From: JAJEFO01 sp965209045
GTDB taxonomy: Bacteria; Pseudomonadota; Alphaproteobacteria; Rhodobacterales; Rhodobacteraceae
Assembly (NCBI GenBank): GCA_965209045.1
Contig: CBDBPW010000003.1
Span: forward strand, 682,001 to 746,000
DNA: 64,000 bases
Reading direction: 5' to 3'
In this document: in pieces, positions 8,904-16,287 of the stretch
Position numbering within the stretch: position 1 is the stretch's first letter
How the letters are laid out: every line of letters begins with the position of its first letter
Translations under genes and position numbers: made by a program
Notes under the pieces: generated by a model
The model's database searches: none
Told to the model about the DNA's origin: nothing
The model's input: the letters and a program-made list of their open reading frames with translations, nothing else

Positions 8904-10103
8904 ATGCGCCTGCTTCCCGTTCTGACAGCGTTCCTGGTGGTCACGGCCTTGTACCTTCTCGTGCTTGAACGTGATGCTGTCCTGAGGATTGCTGCCGGCA
9001 ACAATGCGCAGGCCGTCGCGGCGGACGAACCCGCAGAGGCTGACGTTGCCAGCGTTCGACCTTGGGGCCGCGACGAGACCATTTCGGTCGTGGCGTTGCA
9101 TTCGGTCGCGCAAACCGTCGACAGTGCCGTGATCCTGCGCGGTCGAACCGAAGCCGCGCGACAGGTTGACGTGCGCGCCGAGACATCCGGAAGGGTCATC
9201 AGCGAGCCGGCAAGACGCGGCGCTACGGTGACCGAAGGCGATCTGTTGTGTGTGCTGGACCCTGGCACGCGGCAAGTTGCCCTGGACGAAGCCGTGGCCC
9301 GATTTCGCGAGGCGGAGCTTCGCTTGCCCGAAGCGGCGGCGCGTCTTGTCGAGGCCGAAATCAATGGCCGCGCCGCAGAACGGCTGAACGAAGGCGGCTT
9401 CGCCTCCGAGACGCGGGTGGCACAGACAGCCGCGGCGGTAGAAGCCGCGCGCGCCGGCGTTGAAAGCGCCAAGTCTGGAATCCAGGCGGCGGAGGCGGCG
9501 GTTGCTGCAGCAAGGAACGAGCTTGGCAAGCTCGAGATCCGCGCGCCGTTCTCCGGGCTCCTCGAGAGCGACGCGGCGGAGCTTGGCTCGCTTCTTCAAC
9601 CCGGCTCGCTCTGCGCCACGGTGATTCAGCTCGACACGATCAAGCTCGTCGGCTTCGTGCCTGAAATACATCTGGAACGCATTTCCGTGGGCGCGTATGC
9701 CCAAGCCCGGCTCACATCGGGGCAAACTGTTGTCGGCCGAGTCACGTTCCTCTCGAGATCAGCCGACCCGGCCACACGCACGTTCAGGGTGGACGTGGAA
9801 ATCGCAAACGACAACCTCGCGATCAGTGACGGCCAAACAGCCGAGATAGCCATTCGGTCCGCAGGCCGGACAGCGCATCTATTGCCGCAATCATCCTTGA
9901 CCCTAAACGATGACGGCAAACTTGGCGTTCGGATCATACGGGACATGAAAGCCGCATTCGCCGAGGTCAGCGTGGTCAGGGATACAGCCGAAGGCATCTG
10001 GGTTTCAGGCCTGGAACCGGAGGCCGACGTAATCGTGGTCGGACAGGAATATGTCACCGACGGCGTGCCGGTCGCCGTCCGGTTCAGGGAGCCGGACGAA
10101 TGA
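8904..10103 (+). CDS. RND efflux periplasmic adaptor (HlyD/AcrA-type membrane fusion protein)
   Basis: 399 residues. The N-terminal anchor is MRLLPVLTAFLVVTALYLLV. Then come the lipoyl half (VDVRAETSGRV followed by GDLLCVLDPG), a long alpha-helical hairpin (about 125-215, alanine- and glutamate-rich), the second lipoyl half (ELGKLEIRAPFSGLLE), and beta-barrel and membrane-proximal domains. It bridges the inner membrane pump encoded next to an outer membrane channel that is not encoded here. The frame is open far upstream, but the ATG at 8904 matches the adaptor N-terminus. Its stop overlaps the next start by 4 bp (ATGA), so the two are translationally coupled. Substrate unknown. Confidence 0.93.
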   Translation: MRLLPVLTAFLVVTALYLLVLERDAVLRIAAGNNAQAVAADEPAEADVASVRPWGRDETISVVALHSVAQTVDSAVILRGRTEAARQVDVRAETSGRVISEPARRGATVTEGDLLCVLDPGTRQVALDEAVARFREAELRLPEAAARLVEAEINGRAAERLNEGGFASETRVAQTAAAVEAARAGVESAKSGIQAAEAAVAAARNELGKLEIRAPFSGLLESDAAELGSLLQPGSLCATVIQLDTIKLVGFVPEIHLERISVGAYAQARLTSGQTVVGRVTFLSRSADPATRTFRVDVEIANDNLAISDGQTAEIAIRSAGRTAHLLPQSSLTLNDDGKLGVRIIRDMKAAFAEVSVVRDTAEGIWVSGLEPEADVIVVGQEYVTDGVPVAVRFREPDE

Positions 10104-13100
10104 CCGGCATCATCGACTGGGCGGCATCACGCGCCCGAATGGTCCTGTCTTTCATCGCGCTCTCGCTGCTGGCGGGCGTCTTCGCCTATACACAGCTGCC
10201 GAAGGAAGGCGCCCCTGACATCGAGTTTCCAGCCATCTTCGTGAGCTTGCCCTTTGCCGGGATCAGTGCAGAGGACAGCGAAGCGCTCCTGATCAAGCCG
10301 ATGGAGAGCGAGCTTGCCGACCTCGACGGGATCAAGTCGATAAGCGCGACGGCGGCCGAAGGCTATGCCAACGTCCTCATGGAATTCGATTTCGGATGGG
10401 ACAAGACGCAGGTCCTGGCGGACGTGCGGGACGCGATGATCAAGGCCGAGGCGCAGTTTCCGGCAGGGGCCGACCAATACACAATCGGCGAGTTGAACTT
10501 CTCGGAGTTTCCGATCATTGTCGTCAACCTGACAGGCGCCGTGCCCGAACGGACCTTGCTGCGCGTCGCGAAGTCCCTGCAAGACCGGCTTGAAGAGCTC
10601 GAGCCGGTGCTTGAAGCGAAGCTTGCCGGCCATCGCGAAGAAATGGTCGAAGTCGTGGTCGACCCGCTGCGCTTTGAGGCCATTGATGTCACGGTGGGCG
10701 AACTCGTGGGCAAGCTCACAAACAACAACCAGTTGATAGCCGCCGGCAACGTGGAAACCGAATCCGGCTCCTTCGCCATCAAGATTCCCTCCTCTTTCGA
10801 CGAACAGCAGGACATCTACCGGTTGCCGGTGAAAGCCGACGGGGACCGGATCATCACGGTGGGCGACGTTGCCGACATCCGGCTGACCTTCGAGGACCGG
10901 TCGGGCACGGCCCGCTTCAACGGCGTGAACTCGGTCGCCCTCCAGATCGTGAAGCGGAAGGGATTCCCCACGATCAGCACGGCCGAACTCGTCCGGCACG
11001 AGATCGAGGCGGCACGTGCAACCTGGCCGCCAGACCTGCAGACGGCAATCACGGTAGGCGCGTCCAACGATCAGTCGTCAGGGGTGAGGTCGATGGTGAA
11101 CCAGCTTGAAGGTTCGGTCCTGACCGCCATCGCGCTCGTCATGATCGTGGTCCTGGCGACTCTCGGCACCCGCTCGGCGCTGCTTGTCGGCTTCGCCATT
11201 CCGACTTCATTCCTGCTCTGCTTCGCGTTCCTTGCGGTCATGGGGGTTGCCATCTCGAACATCGTCATGTTCGGCCTGATCCTCTCCGTCGGCATGCTGG
11301 TCGACGGCGCCATCGTCGTGGTGGAGTACGCCGACAAGCGGATTCGGGCCGGCACTGGTCCGATGCACGCCTTTGTCGAGGCGGCAAAGCGCATGTTCTG
11401 GCCCGTCGTGTCGTCAACGGCAACGACTCTCTGTGCGTTCCTGCCCATGCTCTTCTGGCCAGGCGTGTCCGGCGAATTCATGGGCATGCTGCCAGTCACG
11501 CTCATCTTCGTCCTTTCTGCGTCCCTGATCGTCGCACTGATCTACCTGCCCGTCGTCGGCGGGATTTCAGGCCGGCTGAGCCGGATCCTTGAACGGCTTT
11601 CGGCAGCGCTTGCGCGTTCCCTTCCGTGGGCAGCAAGAGCAGCCCTTGTCCCCTTCGCGTTCTGCCTGATGTTCCTTGCCGCGCTACAGGTCCTTAACCC
11701 TGCCATTCTTGCCGGACCCGGCGCCGGAACCCTTGGGTCCGCTATCGGCGCGATCCTTTTCGTGATCGCGGCAACGCTTTCGTCCGTCGCGCTGAATTCC
11801 GTCAGGTCCGAACGCGGCAGGCGCCGGGTCAGCACGAGAAAAAAGCGTACGCCTTTCGGGCACCTGATCGCGTTCATTGCTGGCAACCCGGTGATGCCGG
11901 TCGTGACCGTTGGCGTCGTCATTTTTTTCGTGGTTTCGGTCTTCAGCTATTTCGGGACGAACAACAGGGGCGTCGAGTTCTTCGTGGAAGTCGAGCCCGA
12001 GCAGGCCATCATCTATGTGCGCGCACGCGGCAACCTCAGCCTCGCCGAAAAGGACGCGCTTGTTCAGGAGGCGGAGAGAATCGTCCTCGCCACGCCTGGA
12101 GTGAAGAACGCATTCGCGTTTGCAGGCGCAGGCGGACTGAACTCGAACACCGGAGGCGCACAGGGTCCGATCGACGCGATCGGCCAGATCCAGATCGAGC
12201 TGGTTGCCTGGGAGGACCGATCGGCCCACGCCGAGGCGCGTGGCGTTGAGATTGCCGAACTCAATGGCAACGTGGTCCTGGAAAGCCTCGAGGCGCAGCT
12301 CAGCGTAATCCCGGGCATCAAGGTCGAGATCGTGAACCTGACGCGTGGCCCCTCGTCGGCAAAGCCCTTGCACCTGCGCCTCAAGCTGGACGACTGGGAC
12401 AAGCTGATCGAAGCGACGCGGACTGCACGCAACCGCTTCGAGGCAACGCCCGGGCTCATCGACATCGAGGACAACCTGCCGCTGCCCGGCATCGACTGGC
12501 AGATAGATGTGGACGTCGAAAGAGCGGGCAAGTACGGTGCCGACGTCGCGACGATCGGGGGCATGATCCAGCTCGTGACGCGCGGCGTCCTGCTGGACAC
12601 GATGCGCGTCGCCTCTTCGGATGAAGAGATCGAGATCCGTGCAAGGCTGCCCGAGGACGACAGGTTTCTGTCAACGCTTGATTCGCTCAAGGTCCGGACC
12701 AACCAAGGTCTCGTGCCGCTCTCGAACCTGATTGTCCGAAAGCCCGTTGCTCAGCTCGCGCAGATCACCCGGACCGACCAGACCCGCTTCTTCGATGTCA
12801 AGGCCAACGTCGAAAGCGACCTCGTGAAACTGATCGATTCCGATGGCGTGATCGTGGAGGTCGCCACGGCGGCGGACGCAAGGGGCGGCACGCTGGCCGG
12901 ACGCATTGCCGAAGAAGACCTGGACGTCGTTCCGGTCACTGCCACCGAACGGATCGAGACCTTGACCAAGTGGATCGAGGAGACGAGACCGTTCCCCGAC
13001 GGCGTCGAATGGGAATGGACCGGCGACGCCCAGGACCAGGCGGAATCCCAAGCGTTCCTGCAGACCGGGTTCATGGCCGCGCTCGGTCTCATGTTCATCA

Positions 13101-13759
13101 TCCTGCTGGCGCAGTTCAATTCGTTCTACAACGCGATCCTGGTGCTGCTTGCAGTGGTCCTTTCCACCACGGGTGTTCTGATCGGCATGCTCGCGATGCA
13201 GCAACCGTTCTCGGTAATCATGACGGGAACCGGAATCGTCGCGCTTGCGGGAATTGTCGTGAACAACAACATCGTGCTGATCGACACTTATCAGGAGTAT
13301 TCCCGGTACATGCCGCGGATCGAGGCCATCATACGCACAGCCGAGGCCCGCCTCCGCCCGGTCCTGCTGACAACCATAACGACGATTGCGGGCCTGCTGC
13401 CGATGATGCTGGGCCTTTCGTTCGACTTCTTCAACGGGGGATATTCGCTCAACGCCCCGGCAGCACTCTGGTGGAAGCCGCTTGCGACCGCCGTCGTCTT
13501 CGGCCTTGGCACCGCCACGCTCCTGACGCTTGTGTTCACTCCGTCGATGCTGGCTCTGCGCGTCTGGTTCTGGGTCATCCTCGCCAACACCCTGAGCGCG
13601 CTGAGCGCGTTGACCCGTGGCGCAAGAAGCCGCAGCGCGCGGGACTGGGCGTTGAAGCGTGCAGCAAGGAAAGTGAAAGGAACAGACGTAGTTTGGGACA
13701 TAGACTCAAGCCCTGCCGGAACTGTCCAGCCACTGCGTGAATTGAGGGCGGCAGAATAG
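10100..13759 (+). CDS. RND efflux pump inner membrane permease (AcrB/HAE1-like) with an unusual internal insertion
   Basis: 1219 residues, a proton-driven exporter. TM1 (about 13-30) is followed by a porter domain, TM2-6, a second porter domain and TM8-12. The TM4 signature GMLVDGAIVVVEYADK (about 400) contains the proton-relay acidic residue, and the second half has GIVVNNNIVLIDTY. The usual HAE1 length is about 1020-1060. The extra length is a stretch at about residues 485-597 between the two halves, with two additional hydrophobic segments (AALVPFAFCLMFLAALQVL and GSAIGAILFVIAATLSS) and a basic run RGRRRVSTRKKR. It forms a two-gene operon with the adaptor. No outer membrane factor or regulator is adjacent. 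Confidence 0.93.
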   Translation: MTGIIDWAASRARMVLSFIALSLLAGVFAYTQLPKEGAPDIEFPAIFVSLPFAGISAEDSEALLIKPMESELADLDGIKSISATAAEGYANVLMEFDFGWDKTQVLADVRDAMIKAEAQFPAGADQYTIGELNFSEFPIIVVNLTGAVPERTLLRVAKSLQDRLEELEPVLEAKLAGHREEMVEVVVDPLRFEAIDVTVGELVGKLTNNNQLIAAGNVETESGSFAIKIPSSFDEQQDIYRLPVKADGDRIITVGDVADIRLTFEDRSGTARFNGVNSVALQIVKRKGFPTISTAELVRHEIEAARATWPPDLQTAITVGASNDQSSGVRSMVNQLEGSVLTAIALVMIVVLATLGTRSALLVGFAIPTSFLLCFAFLAVMGVAISNIVMFGLILSVGMLVDGAIVVVEYADKRIRAGTGPMHAFVEAAKRMFWPVVSSTATTLCAFLPMLFWPGVSGEFMGMLPVTLIFVLSASLIVALIYLPVVGGISGRLSRILERLSAALARSLPWAARAALVPFAFCLMFLAALQVLNPAILAGPGAGTLGSAIGAILFVIAATLSSVALNSVRSERGRRRVSTRKKRTPFGHLIAFIAGNPVMPVVTVGVVIFFVVSVFSYFGTNNRGVEFFVEVEPEQAIIYVRARGNLSLAEKDALVQEAERIVLATPGVKNAFAFAGAGGLNSNTGGAQGPIDAIGQIQIELVAWEDRSAHAEARGVEIAELNGNVVLESLEAQLSVIPGIKVEIVNLTRGPSSAKPLHLRLKLDDWDKLIEATRTARNRFEATPGLIDIEDNLPLPGIDWQIDVDVERAGKYGADVATIGGMIQLVTRGVLLDTMRVASSDEEIEIRARLPEDDRFLSTLDSLKVRTNQGLVPLSNLIVRKPVAQLAQITRTDQTRFFDVKANVESDLVKLIDSDGVIVEVATAADARGGTLAGRIAEEDLDVVPVTATERIETLTKWIEETRPFPDGVEWEWTGDAQDQAESQAFLQTGFMAALGLMFIILLAQFNSFYNAILVLLAVVLSTTGVLIGMLAMQQPFSVIMTGTGIVALAGIVVNNNIVLIDTYQEYSRYMPRIEAIIRTAEARLRPVLLTTITTIAGLLPMMLGLSFDFFNGGYSLNAPAALWWKPLATAVVFGLGTATLLTLVFTPSMLALRVWFWVILANTLSALSALTRGARSRSARDWALKRAARKVKGTDVVWDIDSSPAGTVQPLRELRAAE

Positions 13760-14125
13760 AACTGCAGACGTCCTTGCATCGAGGGTTCACGCTGGCAACT
13801 CTCGTGAACCACATTTCCTGGAATTCGCCGGCGGCTTGGATGCCCGACCCCTTGTTTTCATACCTCTTGGAACATGTTCAGCGACTTCAACGCTTGCATC
13901 GTGGTTCATGGAGTCTTAACAGCTCGCCGACGCACCAGGAATGTCAGCAAAGTCCCCGAAGGGGCTCTTTTTGTTTGGCAAATGCGGTCTGTTCGGAGCC
14001 TATGGTCGCCTCCCAAGGTCAGGACTTATGAACTGAGTTCCACGTGCACTTGAGTCTGGTTCCGAACCCCACCTGCAGACCGCGCATTGGATCGCCTGAT
14101 TGCCGAAGTCGTCCCGGAACTGGCG
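13760..14125. other. Gap holding a strong intrinsic terminator
   Basis: About 365 bases between the convergent pump gene and the Atm1-type gene. No coding frame is supported. A strong hairpin with a T-run lies at 13951. The distance of about 190 bases from the pump stop leaves room for a long 3' untranslated region or a small RNA, but no clear promoter was seen. Confidence 0.5.
13951..13976 (+). terminator. Rho-independent terminator
   Basis: AGTCCCC-GAA-GGGGCT forms a 7-bp stem (one G-T pair) with a GAA loop, followed at once by TCTTTTTGTTT. It would terminate plus-strand transcription from the RND pump operon or from a short RNA encoded just upstream. Confidence 0.85.
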
Positions 14126-15937
14126 TCAGGCTGCGTCGTCCTCGGCGGCCTGCCGGTGCCAAAGCGAAGCGTACCGTCCGTTCCGTGCAAGAAGCGCGTC
14201 GTGGTCGCCTTCTTCGACAATTTGCCCGTTCTCGAGCACCACGATCCGGTCGGCATGGGCGATCGTGGACAAGCGGTGCGCGATTGTTATCACGGTTCGG
14301 CCTTCGCCCATCGCCTGGAGCTCCTGCTGGATCTTGGATTCGGTCTCGGTGTCGAGGGCGCTCGTCGCCTCGTCAAGAAGAAGGATCGGCGGATTCTTAA
14401 GGATCGTGCGTGCGATCCCTACTCGCTGCTTTTCGCCGCCCGAGAGCTTGAGTCCCCGCTCGCCAACTGTCGTGTCGTAGCCGTCCGGCAGGCCGGAGAT
14501 GAAGTCGTGGATCTTGGCCGCCCGCGCGGCCTCGACGATCTCCGCGCGCGACGCTTCGGGACGGCCATATGCGATGTTGTAGTAAATCGTGTCGTTGAAG
14601 AGAACCGTGTCCTGCGGCACGACGCCGATCGCTGCATGCAGGCTCTTCTGGGTCACGTCGCGAATGTCCTGGCCGTCAATGAGAAGCGATCCGTCGCTCG
14701 TGTCGTAGAAGCGGAAGAGAAGCCGCCCGATCGTCGACTTTCCGGAGCCGGAAGGCCCCACGATCGCGACCGTGCGGCCGGCAGGCACGTCAAGCGTGAC
14801 CCCTTTCAGGATCGGGTGGCCGGCCTGATAGCCGAAATGAACGTCACTGAACGTGATCTGGCCGCCATTGACGGCGAGGTCGGGCGCGCCCTTCCTGTCC
14901 TGCACTTCGGCTGGCTGCGCCAGCAGGTCGAACATCTCCCCCATGTCAACCAGGCTTTGCCGGATTTCGCGGTAGACGGTGCCGAGGAAGTTCAGGGGCA
15001 TGGTGATCTGGATCATGTAGGCGTTCACCATGACGAAGTCGCCGACCGTCAGGGTGCCGTTGGCAACCCCGACCGCAGCCATGACCATGACGCCAACGAG
15101 GCCCCCTGAAATCAGGAACGCCTGACCGAAGTTCAGGAATGCCAGCGAATAGGATGTCTTGAGCGCCGCAAGGACATAGCGCTCCATCGCGCCGTCGTAC
15201 CGGCTCGCCTCCCGCTCCTCTGCACCGAAGTACTTCACCGTCTCGAAGTTGAGAAGGCTGTCGATCGCCTTCTGGTTGGCGTCGGTGTCCTGCTCGTTCA
15301 TTTCACGGCGGATCTTCACCCGCCACTCGGTCACCCTGAACGTGAACCAGACATACAGGAATATGGTCACCGCCACGGTGGCCAGGTACCAGATGTCAAA
15401 AACGACTGCCAGGACGGCGGCAATCATCACCAGTTCCGCGACAAGCGGCGCGATGGAAAACAGGAGAAACCGCAGCAGGAACTCGACGCCCTTCACGCCG
15501 CGCTCGATGATCCGGCTGAGACCGCCAGTCTTTCGCGTGATGTGATAGCGAAGCGAGAGCGCATGAACGTGGTTGAAGGTCTCGAGCGCAATCTGTCGCA
15601 GCGCACGCTGGCCAACGGCCGCGAACAGGACATCCCGCAATTGCTGGAATCCGACCATCAGAAGTCGCGCCATGCCATAGGCAACCGTGATTCCTACTGC
15701 GCCGATTCCGAGCGCCCAGACGGGGTCCACGTCCTCACCAGCGAGCACGTCGACCGCAGCCTTGTAGAGAAAGGGCGTGCCAACCGCGACAACCTTGGAG
15801 AGAAGCAAGGCCAGAAGGGCAAGCACGACTCGCCGCCGGACCCATTGCATGCCAGGAGGCCAGAGGAACGGTGCAAGCTTCCTGATGATTCTCAGGCCAC
15901 CATCGCGTTCCTTGCCTGGCAAATGGACGTCGGTCAT
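14126..15937 (-). CDS. Atm1/HMT1-type ABC exporter (ABCB7 family), fused membrane and ATPase domains
   Basis: 603 residues from the ATG at 15937, which follows AAGGAA. An in-frame start at 16030 would add 31 residues but has poor spacing. The exporter transmembrane domain (about 30-330) begins after LRIIRKLAPFLWP and includes ETVKYFGAEEREASRYD, a block typical of Atm1 proteins. The ATPase domain has Walker A GPSGSGKST, signature LSGGEKQR, Walker B ILLLDEATSALD and the H-loop IAHRLST. Bacterial Atm1-like exporters handle glutathione-metal complexes, and the mitochondrial relative supports Fe-S export. Substrate here is inferred from family. It is probably monocistronic. Confidence 0.93.
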   Translation of the reverse strand: MTDVHLPGKERDGGLRIIRKLAPFLWPPGMQWVRRRVVLALLALLLSKVVAVGTPFLYKAAVDVLAGEDVDPVWALGIGAVGITVAYGMARLLMVGFQQLRDVLFAAVGQRALRQIALETFNHVHALSLRYHITRKTGGLSRIIERGVKGVEFLLRFLLFSIAPLVAELVMIAAVLAVVFDIWYLATVAVTIFLYVWFTFRVTEWRVKIRREMNEQDTDANQKAIDSLLNFETVKYFGAEEREASRYDGAMERYVLAALKTSYSLAFLNFGQAFLISGGLVGVMVMAAVGVANGTLTVGDFVMVNAYMIQITMPLNFLGTVYREIRQSLVDMGEMFDLLAQPAEVQDRKGAPDLAVNGGQITFSDVHFGYQAGHPILKGVTLDVPAGRTVAIVGPSGSGKSTIGRLLFRFYDTSDGSLLIDGQDIRDVTQKSLHAAIGVVPQDTVLFNDTIYYNIAYGRPEASRAEIVEAARAAKIHDFISGLPDGYDTTVGERGLKLSGGEKQRVGIARTILKNPPILLLDEATSALDTETESKIQQELQAMGEGRTVITIAHRLSTIAHADRIVVLENGQIVEEGDHDALLARNGRYASLWHRQAAEDDAA

Positions 15938-16287
15938 CCCGCTTCGTTCCTTCTGCGCCGCAACCGCGCCTTCGCCTTTGCGCGGTCCGATCGAGGGCAC
16001 TGACGGGACAGGCGCATGAAATCGCCGCATCCCCTCAATTCGGAGAGTCGTGCCATCGGCATGCTTGCATCCGACACGTTGCTCCCGGTTCGCTGGTATC
16101 TATTGAGGTTCCGCAGTGATTTCAAAGGGGCAGGCAACGAGTCGCGCGCCCCGCCTCAGTGTTGCTACTGGGCAGGCCATCGTGCAGCATGTTCACTCGC
16201 AGCCTGCCGGACCGGGCCGCAACGCTGCCTGACGCAAGCATCGTACCTTGGGCCGAGCGGCAAGGATACTTGCCATCTGCTCCCCAC

